Shown here one piece after another: positions 6,676-12,013 of a DNA stretch of 12,013 nucleotides. The DNA comes from Bacillota bacterium (GTDB taxonomy: Bacteria > Bacillota > Clostridia > Lachnospirales > Lachnospiraceae). The stretch lies in assembly GCA_023402845.1 (NCBI GenBank), contig JAEYFP010000057.1, positions 1 through 12,013 of the forward strand, given 5' to 3'. Each line of letters opens with the position of its first letter. The stretch's first letter is position 1. The translations under genes were made by a program, and so were the position numbers. Below the pieces are notes generated by a model. The model searched no databases and was not told the origin of the DNA. It was given only the letters and a program-made list of their open reading frames with translations.

Positions 6676-7473
6676 ATGGATTTACAGGGAATAGTCATAG
6701 CGGTCGTCTGTGTTGGCGGGATGGGTCTGCTGATTGGTGTTTTTTTAAGTTATTTTGGCAAATACTTTCATGTTGAGTCGGATCCGAGGGAGGAAGCAAT
6801 ACTCGAAGCGCTGCCTGGCAATAATTGCGGAGGCTGCGGTTTTGCAGGCTGTTCCGGATTAGCTTCGGCGATTGTCAGAGGAGATGCGCCTGTTTCGGGA
6901 TGTCCGGTCGGCGGAGAAAAGGTCGGAAAACAAGTCGGAGAAATCATGGGCGTTGAGGCAGAAAAAGCAAAACGGAAGAGGGCCCATGTGAAATGTAAAG
7001 GGACCTGTGAAAAGACAAGGGTAAATTATTTGTATCATGGAGTCGAGGATTGCAGGATGCTTTCTTTTGTTCCCGGAGGCGGGGCAAAGACATGTGAATA
7101 TGGCTGTCTTGGCTTTGGAAGCTGTAAAAAGGTTTGTCAGTTTGATGCAATCGATATTTTAGATGGGATTGCAGTTATTAACAAAGAAAAATGTAAGTCG
7201 TGCGGAAAGTGCGTAAGTATCTGTCCAAAGGATCTGATCGAGATGATTCCTTATGAGGATTCCTATGCGGTCGAATGCAGTTCGAAGGAGAAGGGACCCG
7301 TAACGGCGAAGGCATGTAAGGCTGGCTGCATCGCCTGCGGCATTTGCGAGAAGGAATGTCCGGACGGAGCAATCACGGTGACAGACTTTGTCGCTTATAT
7401 TGATCAGGAAAAATGTACGGACTGCGGAATCTGTGCAGCCAAATGCCCAAAGAAAGTCATAAAGGTTATTTAG
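6676..7473 (+). CDS. rnfB: RnfB, ferredoxin-side multi-cluster Fe-S subunit
   Basis: RnfB accepts electrons from reduced ferredoxin at the cytoplasmic face. The 265 residues begin with one transmembrane helix (about 5-27). A 4Fe-4S domain follows with C51-x2-C54-x4-C59 and C76 (NNCGGCGFAGCSGLA), then several ferredoxin-like sites. C107, C111, C126, C140, C144, C150 and C154 lie in the middle. C173-x2-C176-x2-C179-x3-C183, C218-x2-C221-x2-C224-x3-C228 and C247-x2-C250-x2-C253-x3-C257 are canonical. C201 and C214 complete 25 soluble cysteines, enough for about six clusters, as in the long clostridial form. ATG 6676 is preceded by GAGAGGTGG, which starts within the rnfA stop codon. The stop lies only 7 bases from the convergent apbE stop, and no hairpin with a T-run separates them. 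Confidence 0.97.
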   Translation: MDLQGIVIAVVCVGGMGLLIGVFLSYFGKYFHVESDPREEAILEALPGNNCGGCGFAGCSGLASAIVRGDAPVSGCPVGGEKVGKQVGEIMGVEAEKAKRKRAHVKCKGTCEKTRVNYLYHGVEDCRMLSFVPGGGAKTCEYGCLGFGSCKKVCQFDAIDILDGIAVINKEKCKSCGKCVSICPKDLIEMIPYEDSYAVECSSKEKGPVTAKACKAGCIACGICEKECPDGAITVTDFVAYIDQEKCTDCGICAAKCPKKVIKVI

Positions 7474-7480
7474 TTACCAT

Positions 7481-8500
7481 TCAGTTGAATTCTGTTCGAT
7501 AAGCATCCATACCGCTCGAATAATAAAGCTCATTATTGTCCGTGACAAAAATGGCTTCGACATCCGGCAGGCTTTCAATGAGAGCAAGACCGTCCTTTAA
7601 ACCGAAGAGAAAACAGATTGTGCTCAGGGCGTCTCCGTCGGCGGAACCATCTGAGATGATTGTGACGCTGTTTAAGTTTGTGTCGGCGGGATATCCTGTC
7701 TCAGGGTCCAGAAGGTGGTGATAGAGTACACCGTTAAGCCGGAAGCAGCGTTGATAGGTGCCGGATGTTACGACAGATTTATCACGCACAAGCACGCCGG
7801 TCAGGATATCTCCCGTTTCAGAAAACGGTTCTCTGATGCCGATAATAAATGCAGTCTGATCCGGTTTGGAACCGATTGTCAGAATATTTCCACCCAGATC
7901 AATGATTGCGGAGGTAATGCCCTCTTTTATCAGATAGTCTTTGATCCGGTCCGCGATGTACCCTTTTGCTATGCCGCCCAGATCAATTGAGGAACCTGCA
8001 TTTGTCAGAGTCACAGTCTGCGCTTCTTTATCAAGCACGATATTATGATAGGAAATAAGCGGAAGAGCTGTCTGGATTGCATTGTCTTCTGGAAGAACCG
8101 GATGTTCTGATGTAAAATCCCAAAGCCCGGAGGCGGGCGCAATCGTAATATCAAAACGGCCGCCGGATAATTCACCGTAATCGATGCCTTTCTGCAATAA
8201 GTCAATTGTTTCTGCCGACACATGGACAGGCTGTCCGTTTGCTGCGTTGATCCGTCCGATATCGCTATCAGCGATGGTACGGCTGAACTGTTTTTCATAG
8301 GTGTCACAAATGGAAAAGCATTCGTCGAGCAGTGCCGTGTTGTTGCTGTCATAGATCGAAATGGTAATAAATGTATCCAGAGCAAAGCCGGATTTGGTTA
8401 TCGGAGAATTTTCCTTTTCAGCTTGACAGCCGCAGAGGCAGCCGGATAGCCAAATCAAACAGCTGAAAAGTAAAAAAATTTTTTTGTTATTTGTGTTCAT
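7481..8500 (-). CDS. apbE: ApbE-type FAD:protein FMN transferase, lipoprotein
   Basis: An extracytoplasmic enzyme that transfers FMN from FAD to a threonine of target proteins, with Mg2+. The expected targets here are RnfG T179 and RnfD T151, encoded next door. The 339 residues start with a lipoprotein signal: basic MNTNNKK, a hydrophobic stretch, and lipobox LSGC with C21 as likely lipid site (C25 in LCGC is an alternative). Family blocks follow: ALDTFITISIYDS (40-52), GGRFDITIAPASGLWDF (113-129), SIDLGGIAKGYIADRI (171-186), IIDLGGN (199-205), HHLLDPETGYPA (261-272) and SADGDALST (286-294), the last carrying metal-binding residues. Length is usual. The start ATG has GGAAAGG about 11 bases upstream, inside the loop of a possible four-base-pair stem, suggesting modest or regulated translation. 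It is convergent with rnfB and divergent from the GH25 gene. Confidence 0.95.
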   Translation of the reverse strand: MNTNNKKIFLLFSCLIWLSGCLCGCQAEKENSPITKSGFALDTFITISIYDSNNTALLDECFSICDTYEKQFSRTIADSDIGRINAANGQPVHVSAETIDLLQKGIDYGELSGGRFDITIAPASGLWDFTSEHPVLPEDNAIQTALPLISYHNIVLDKEAQTVTLTNAGSSIDLGGIAKGYIADRIKDYLIKEGITSAIIDLGGNILTIGSKPDQTAFIIGIREPFSETGDILTGVLVRDKSVVTSGTYQRCFRLNGVLYHHLLDPETGYPADTNLNSVTIISDGSADGDALSTICFLFGLKDGLALIESLPDVEAIFVTDNNELYYSSGMDAYRTEFN

Positions 8501-8562
8501 AAGTCTGACGCCTTTCCGTCGTTAATATTATGTTAATGTTCACAGAAAACCGGAGAATTGCA

Positions 8563-8593
8563 GCGCCAAAACGCCGTTTTGCGTTTTGTGTGC
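8563..8593 (-). promoter_or_regulatory. Hairpin in the presumed apbE leader
   Basis: CAAAACGC (8567-8574) and GCGTTTTG (8581-8588) form a perfect eight-base-pair stem around a six-base loop. Allowing one bulged base (8589), GCGC (8563-8566) and GTGC (8590-8593) extend it to about twelve pairs. No T-run follows on either strand, so it is not a standard terminator. On the minus strand it would lie in the 5' untranslated region of apbE mRNA. Confidence 0.55.
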
Positions 8594-8606
8594 ACCGCAT
8601 AGCGTG

Positions 8607-8650
8607 TACTGTTCACGGAACCGCTGTACTTTGCAGTGGAGTGAACAGTA
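8607..8650 (-). promoter_or_regulatory. Large hairpin in the presumed apbE leader
   Basis: TACTGTTCAC (8607-8616) is perfectly complementary to GTGAACAGTA (8641-8650). Inside, CCGCTG (8621-8626) pairs with CAGTGG (8634-8639) with one wobble, across an asymmetric internal loop of 4 versus 1 bases. The total is about 16 base pairs. A third copy of the word TGTTCAC at 8537-8543 could compete for the 8641-8647 strand, so two mutually exclusive folds are possible. It does not resemble the FMN riboswitch. Confidence 0.55.
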
Positions 8651-8653
8651 ACA

Positions 8654-8682
8654 ATATTATCACACCCCTTCAGGAGTGGCAA
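8654..8682 (-). promoter_or_regulatory. Candidate apbE promoter
   Basis: On the minus strand, TTGCCA (8677-8682) and TAATAT (8654-8659) are 17 bases apart. TGTGATAAT just upstream offers an alternative extended -10. Transcription would begin near 8648 and give a leader of about 150 bases that contains both hairpins described here. An imperfect palindrome at 8663-8678 lies in the spacer. Confidence 0.45.
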
Positions 8683-8696
8683 GAAAGATATTTCTT
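8681..8696. promoter_or_regulatory. Inverted repeat between divergent promoters, possible operator
   Basis: AAGAAAGATATTTCTT is a perfect six-base inverted repeat with a four-base spacer. It fills the gap between the two candidate -35 boxes, overlapping the last two bases of the apbE box and all of the GH25 box. A regulator bound here could affect both genes. A/T-rich repeats of this size also occur by chance. Confidence 0.35.
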
Positions 8697-8719
8697 TTTA
8701 GGAAAAAGTCTGCTATACT
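8691..8719 (+). promoter_or_regulatory. Candidate promoter of the GH25 gene
   Basis: TATACT (8714-8719) is preceded by TGC, giving an extended -10 (TGCTATACT). TTTCTT lies 17 bases upstream as a weak -35. Transcription would start near 8726, leaving a leader of about 60 bases with a short GC-rich stem (8747-8760) and GGAG at 8775-8778 ahead of the ATG. Confidence 0.6.
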
Positions 8720-8784
8720 TTATGGCAACAACAAATAAGAGAACAGCGCGGCAAAGCGCGAAGCGACAAAAGATGGAGTAAGCT

Positions 8785-9966
8785 ATGGCGAATTCTTTTT
8801 ATAATCAGGATCCTGAGGATCCATGGGCGTACAAGAAAATGATTATGCTCTGTGTAACTGCGGCATCCATTGTGATGCTGCTGTTTCTCGTCTTTTTATA
8901 TATGAATTCCCAAAATAAACAAAAGAAGGAACAGACCCTTAATCCGGCACAGACGGAAGCCCAAGAGGATATTGAAATCGGAAAGAGCAACTTAACCTCC
9001 GCAGATCTGGATTTCTGGAATATGTATGAGGAAGAAGAGGAACAGGAGCCGGAGGAGGAAAGCACAAACAGCGTATCCGCAAACTTTACCGACAAGAGGA
9101 AGCCGCCTGTTAAGGAAGAAGAAAAAAAGGAAAGCATGACAGATCAGCCTGAAGAGGAGCCCCCCTTGGAAGAAGGGATGGATGACGGAAATCATATTGC
9201 GATCGAGGATGAGAAGGGCAAAAAGATCTGGTACGAAATTTTGCAGACTGTGCCGAAAAACACTTATCAATTTTCCGAATATTTAAAGGCGGACGGTGAA
9301 CGTCTCAGCTATACGGATGGCGGCAGACAGTCTGCTTTTGGAATTGATGTTTCCAAGCATCAGGGAACGATTGATTGGGAGCTTGTAAAAAAAGACGGTG
9401 TACAATTTGCAATGCTGCGTGTCGCGTCAAGGGGATATGGCAGCGGACAGCTTCTGCTCGATGATAATTTTATTCAGTACGCGGAGGGCGCCAAAAAGAA
9501 TGGAATTAATCTTGGTGTTTATGTGTACTCTCAGGCGGTCAACGAGACAGAGGCGATTGAGGAGGCTAATTTCGCTGTGGCTGCGGTCAGTAATTATAAA
9601 ATTGCATATCCGATTGCCTGTGATGTCGAAACGGTGGATAACGATACGGCAAGAACCGATAAGCTGACGATGGCGGAACGGACCAAATGTGTCAAAGCAT
9701 TTTGTGACACAGTCAAAACCTACGGATATAAACCGGTAATTTATGCAGACAGGGACATGCTGATTTCCGGGTTGGATATGGAAGTACTGAAGGACTATGA
9801 TGTGTGGCTTTCAGATGTCACAGGCTTGGACGGCGGGGACGTAATCCAACAGACGGATTACCCTTATCAGTTTACGATCTGGCAGTATTCAAAGGCAGGA
9901 ACTGTAAATGGAATCAGCGGATCGGTGGATTTGAATATCAGTTTTGTAAACTATGAGGAAAAATAA
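8785..9966 (+). CDS. Membrane-anchored GH25 muramidase (lysozyme)
   Basis: A glycoside hydrolase family 25 enzyme that cuts the MurNAc-GlcNAc bond of peptidoglycan. The 393 residues have a short cytoplasmic end, one transmembrane helix (about 19-40), and a very acidic, low-complexity linker (about 55-145, with runs such as YEEEEEQEPEEES). The catalytic domain runs from about 184 to the end. Active-site features are FGIDVSKHQGTIDW with D188, YPIACDVETVD with D280 and E282 as the DxE pair, and IWQYS near 365-369 followed by a terminal DLN (D382). The type II anchor and linker should hold the domain outside the cell, near the wall, for the cell's own wall remodelling rather than secretion. The start ATG has GGAG 6 bases upstream. 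It is divergent from apbE and is followed on the same strand by another wall hydrolase. No cell-wall-binding repeats are seen. Confidence 0.93.
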   Translation: MANSFYNQDPEDPWAYKKMIMLCVTAASIVMLLFLVFLYMNSQNKQKKEQTLNPAQTEAQEDIEIGKSNLTSADLDFWNMYEEEEEQEPEEESTNSVSANFTDKRKPPVKEEEKKESMTDQPEEEPPLEEGMDDGNHIAIEDEKGKKIWYEILQTVPKNTYQFSEYLKADGERLSYTDGGRQSAFGIDVSKHQGTIDWELVKKDGVQFAMLRVASRGYGSGQLLLDDNFIQYAEGAKKNGINLGVYVYSQAVNETEAIEEANFAVAAVSNYKIAYPIACDVETVDNDTARTDKLTMAERTKCVKAFCDTVKTYGYKPVIYADRDMLISGLDMEVLKDYDVWLSDVTGLDGGDVIQQTDYPYQFTIWQYSKAGTVNGISGSVDLNISFVNYEEK

Positions 9967-9983
9967 TTGGGAAAAATGTTCCA

Positions 9984-10002
9984 AAACCTTCTCATAAGGT
10001 TT
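9984..10002 (+). terminator. Weak hairpin after the GH25 gene
   Basis: AAACCTT and AAGGTTT form a seven-base-pair stem with a five-base loop, 17 bases after the GH25 stop. The downstream side reads TTTCCGTTT rather than a solid T-run, so termination would be partial. A second small stem, TTTCC/GGAAA, follows immediately. Confidence 0.35.
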
Positions 10003-10037
10003 CCGTTTACTGGAAAAGCAAGTGGTAAAATTTAATG

Positions 10038-10051
10038 ATTTTGTACAAAAT
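10038..10051. promoter_or_regulatory. Perfect 14-base palindrome upstream of the SleB-type gene
   Basis: ATTTTGTACAAAAT reads identically on both strands and sits about 77 bases upstream of the -10 box of the next gene. Symmetric A/T-rich sites of this kind can bind dimeric repressors, but no regulator is encoded beside it and the function is unknown. Confidence 0.3.
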
Positions 10052-10104
10052 TGGTTTGAAAAGTTTGTGAAATTCATAGAAACGTAATCTTTTGTAATAA
10101 AAGC

Positions 10105-10133
10105 TTAATAATTTTTGAAAATTGTGCTATACT
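10105..10133 (+). promoter_or_regulatory. Candidate promoter of the SleB-type hydrolase gene
   Basis: TGCTATACT (10125-10133) is the same extended -10 word as in front of the GH25 gene. The -35 is poor (TTAATA at a 17-base spacing), as extended -10 promoters allow. Transcription from about 10140 gives a leader of about 55 bases carrying AGGAAGGAG. Confidence 0.5.
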
Positions 10134-10194
10134 ACTTCTTGTGAAATCTTTTCAAAACTGGAATTGTTTTGTAAAAGAGGAAGGAGCAGTAACT

Positions 10195-10863
10195 ATGGAA
10201 GCAAGAATCAGTCATGCCTCCCACTTCCTGATCGGAGTATCAAGGGATACTCGTTTATGGGGTGTCGGTGTGATTCTCGGTGCGATCCTGCTTAGTATCA
10301 GTTTTTTTACGGAGCCGCTCAATCGTGAGCTGCTTGTGCAAAGCAAAACGGTCAATGCGGAAGAAAAAGCGACGGCGCCTCGGGTGCAGGAGAATTTTAG
10401 TGTAAACTCCATGCTGGCGGAGGATGCAGAAAAAACAGAACAGAATGATGCGATTACAGATGTAACGTACATACAGAATGGAACGGAAATTGAACTGGAT
10501 GAGGTAATGCCAATTTCATTGGAGGATTTTGATGCATTATGCAAAATTGTACATTCCGAGGCAGGCTCCGAGGACATGGAGGGCCAGATACTCATTGCCA
10601 ATGTGGTGCTGAATCGGGTTCAGTCCGATATTTTCCCGGGCGACATTCAGGAGGTCATCCTGCAGGTCGGTCAGTTTGAACCGGTTTCCAGAGGGGGATA
10701 TTTTAGCGCAAAGCCCTCAAAGACAACAAGAGAAGCTGTTATGCGGGCACTGAATGGGGAAGACTTTTCACAGGGAGCACTTTATTTCCAAAAGAGTACA
10801 TCAAAAATATGGGGTGGCCGTGAATATTTGTTCCGCCATGGGAATCATTCGTTCTACAAATAA
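10195..10863 (+). CDS. SleB-type cell-wall hydrolase (Hydrolase_2 family), membrane-anchored
   Basis: A 222-residue protein with an N-terminal transmembrane segment (about 21-38), a variable acidic linker (about 45-105) and a C-terminal Hydrolase_2 domain (PF07486). The domain contains DFDALCKIVHSEAGSE with the likely catalytic E122, GQILIANVVLNRVQSDIFP, QFEPVSRGGYF and ALYFQKSTSKIW, and ends at HSFYK. This is the fold of the SleB/CwlJ spore-cortex lytic enzymes. Many clostridial relatives act in vegetative or sporulation wall turnover, so a germination role cannot be assumed, and no SleB peptidoglycan-binding repeat or YpeB partner is present. I chose ATG 10195 because AGGAAGGAG lies 9 bases upstream; an in-frame GTG at 10141 falls at the predicted transcription start and has no ribosome binding site. 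It probably forms its own transcription unit. Confidence 0.9.
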   Translation: MEARISHASHFLIGVSRDTRLWGVGVILGAILLSISFFTEPLNRELLVQSKTVNAEEKATAPRVQENFSVNSMLAEDAEKTEQNDAITDVTYIQNGTEIELDEVMPISLEDFDALCKIVHSEAGSEDMEGQILIANVVLNRVQSDIFPGDIQEVILQVGQFEPVSRGGYFSAKPSKTTREAVMRALNGEDFSQGALYFQKSTSKIWGGREYLFRHGNHSFYK

Positions 10864-10887
10864 AATAGAATATAGGTAAAATTGAAT

Positions 10888-10929
10888 AAAAAAAAGCAGT
10901 TTTCGAAATATTCGGAAGCTGTTTTCTTT
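10888..10929. terminator. Strong, probably bidirectional intrinsic terminator
   Basis: CAGTTTTCGAA (10897-10907) pairs along its full length with TTCGGAAGCTG (10911-10921), with two T-G wobbles and an ATA loop. The plus strand continues into TTTTCTTTT. The A-run at 10888-10895 gives a T-run on the minus strand. It can therefore end the SleB-type transcript from one side and the AP2-type gene from the other. Confidence 0.85.
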
Positions 10930-11017
10930 TGTTCTTCACTCATAGGAAAGACTTCGTTCCGTTGCAGCAGTAAAGTTTTAGTTTCTTATGAAAAATAAAA
11001 TATGCAGCTTCGTACGG

Positions 11018-11800
11018 TTATAAATTCAGGATTTTCTGAGAAATGTTCAAAGTCATGTAGATTTCCGCATATTGAGAGGGCGGCAGGCTGTCGATGTAGT
11101 TTTGCCGATATTGCCTGGCCGGCAGTTTTTGATGAATGAGGTCGGCTGCTTTGTTGTAAGCGATGGCGGCCTCGGTTTCAGTTGGATAGGTGCCGACTGT
11201 AAAGGTGCCATTGATGAGTATTTTTGCTTTGTAGACTGTATTGCCATCTTTTTGGAGACAGGTGACACCATGGTAACGATTGATGATCTCGATATTTTCA
11301 TATCGAAAATCATAGCGGTCGCCATTAATAAAACGATAATCGCGATTTTTTACGGCGTGGCTTTTAATGCCGTAACGGGAAAGCAGATTAACCTGCATCC
11401 CGTAATCCGCTACGAACAGGTGCCCCTTTCGGCTGGATATTTTACGGCTCGCATAATAAAATAAATCGTCGATATCAAATTTATAAACATGTTCCGGAGA
11501 AAGATAGTATAAGAAAAAACGCTTTTCCAGATAAATCGGATTTTTAAAATAGACTTCATGGTCACGGAAGTTGATCAGGGAAATATATTTTTCAAAAGAA
11601 AGCATGCGGTGTTTTTTATTGTAGGAATCAATTGTGTCCTTTCCAAGGACAAGCTGATGCGCTTCCAGATAAACGGCATGTGCCAAGTTCGCGGAAGGAA
11701 AGCTGCCCAGACTGATATGTTTGTTTTTAAAGGTAAATGAGCTGCGGTAATAGACCGTGCCGTTTTTTTTCGTTGCCCGAAATGCGCCCGGTAATGACAT
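11018..11800 (-). CDS. AP2-domain protein with degenerate HNH-like centre
   Basis: A 260-residue soluble, basic protein with two regions resembling the AP2/ERF DNA-binding fold. The first is at about 5-51 (YYRSSFTFKNKHISLGSFPS, then an alanine-rich helix). The second, clearer one is at about 175-224 (YHGVTCLQKDG, YKAKILINGTFTVGTYPTET, then EAAIAYNKAADL). Between them, residues 127-175 recall the HNH-AP2 homing-endonuclease core (DYRFINGDRYDFRYENIEIIN, in which D164, N169 and N174 fit the DxRxxN.....N pattern). The expected catalytic DH pair is missing, so nuclease activity is doubtful. The protein probably binds DNA and may be a domesticated homing-endonuclease relative or a transcription factor. 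The start ATG has AGGAG about 8 bases upstream. It stands alone, sharing the bidirectional terminator with the SleB-type gene. Its targets are unknown. Confidence 0.65.
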   Translation of the reverse strand: MSLPGAFRATKKNGTVYYRSSFTFKNKHISLGSFPSANLAHAVYLEAHQLVLGKDTIDSYNKKHRMLSFEKYISLINFRDHEVYFKNPIYLEKRFFLYYLSPEHVYKFDIDDLFYYASRKISSRKGHLFVADYGMQVNLLSRYGIKSHAVKNRDYRFINGDRYDFRYENIEIINRYHGVTCLQKDGNTVYKAKILINGTFTVGTYPTETEAAIAYNKAADLIHQKLPARQYRQNYIDSLPPSQYAEIYMTLNISQKILNL

Positions 11801-12013
11801 TGCGGTTTTCTCCTGACTGCTGATGGATTTCTGTTTCTTATAGTTTACCTTAATATATTTTTAATTTCAATAATATCGTGTAAATGGGATTGCGTAAATT
11901 TATCTTCGGATTTAATGATTTAGAGTTCACCCACGATGCGCTGATAAAATATCAGGCACTGACTTGTGGATTAAATATATCTCTTTTTGGCATTCTAAGC
12001 AAGTCCAGTTTTT
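11801..12013. other. Terminal 213 bases: leader of the AP2-type gene and two competing edge frames
   Basis: The left part (11801-11880) is A/T-rich and should hold the AP2-type gene's leader and promoter, but I find no convincing -35/-10 pair. To the right, two frames stay open to the edge. On the minus strand, 28 codons run to a TGA at 11927-11929 and include a CxxC (WTCLECQKEIYLI), as in the C-terminus of a small zinc-binding protein. On the plus strand, 43 codons run from ATG 11884 but have no ribosome binding site. They overlap, so at most one is real. CTGATA/TATCAG (11941-11955) makes a small stem within both. Confidence 0.3.

Noticed and set aside
2415..7473. Na+-translocating NADH:quinone oxidoreductase (Nqr) instead of Rnf
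   Set aside because: The RnfB subunit with many Fe-S clusters and the short RnfC with two 4Fe-4S motifs are Rnf-specific, and there is no NqrF or NqrA.
8722..8781. A 19-codon basic open frame (starting MATTNKRTAR) in the same frame as the GH25 gene, ending two codons before its ATG
   Set aside because: Its ATG lies upstream of the predicted transcription start and has no ribosome binding site. The GH25 protein is complete without it, so I do not treat it as a leader peptide or a broken N-terminus.
8501..8784. FMN riboswitch in front of apbE
   Set aside because: The conserved RFN-element sequence blocks are not visible, although the region is strongly structured.
10141..10194. GTG at 10141 as the start of the SleB-type gene
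   Set aside because: It coincides with the predicted transcription start and lacks a ribosome binding site, while ATG 10195 has AGGAAGGAG at good spacing.
1..12013. CRISPR array, tRNA, rRNA or complete insertion sequence
   Set aside because: No regularly spaced direct repeats, cloverleaf with CCA-type end, rRNA signature or transposase was found on either strand. The only mobile element is the partial group II intron.

Overview
The window looks like chromosome from an anaerobic Firmicute of the Clostridia, most likely Lachnospiraceae or a close relative. The reasons are a six-gene Rnf operon in the clostridial order CDGEAB, strong GGAGG-type ribosome binding sites, a SleB-type cell-wall hydrolase, a GH25 muramidase with a membrane anchor, a PF06541 membrane protein, and a group II intron of bacterial class-C type. 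This placement is inferred from gene content, not from a marker gene.

Layout: positions 1-126 are the 3' end of a group II intron (last codons of its maturase, then RNA domains V and VI), ending 13 bases from the stop codon of the next gene. Positions 140-1240 (-) encode a YprB-like DEDD exonuclease-fold protein. Positions 1383-2351 (+) encode a PF06541 multi-pass membrane protein. Positions 2415-7473 (+) hold rnfC, rnfD, rnfG, rnfE, rnfA and rnfB, closely packed or overlapping. Positions 7481-8500 (-) encode an ApbE lipoprotein (flavin transferase), tail to tail with rnfB and only 7 bases away. Positions 8501-8784 are a 284-base divergent regulatory region with large hairpins, a repeated TGTTCAC word and facing promoters. 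Positions 8785-9966 (+) encode a GH25 muramidase, 10195-10863 (+) a SleB-type hydrolase followed by a strong, probably bidirectional terminator, and 11018-11800 (-) an unusual AP2-HNH-like-AP2 protein. The last 213 bases show two short competing open frames that leave the window.

Functional logic: Rnf is a membrane ferredoxin:NAD+ oxidoreductase that pumps Na+ or H+. Electrons pass through Fe-S clusters in RnfB and RnfC and through FMN covalently bound to threonines of RnfG and RnfD. Both flavinylation motifs are visible here, and the adjacent apbE encodes the kind of enzyme that attaches those FMNs, so rnf and apbE form one functional module although they are transcribed toward each other. 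The two hydrolases downstream are a separate envelope theme and share an extended -10 promoter word. The most unusual items are the AP2-HNH-like-AP2 protein, the structured apbE leader, the cysteine-rich tail of RnfE and the base insertion in intron domain V. No CRISPR array, tRNA, rRNA or complete transposon is visible.
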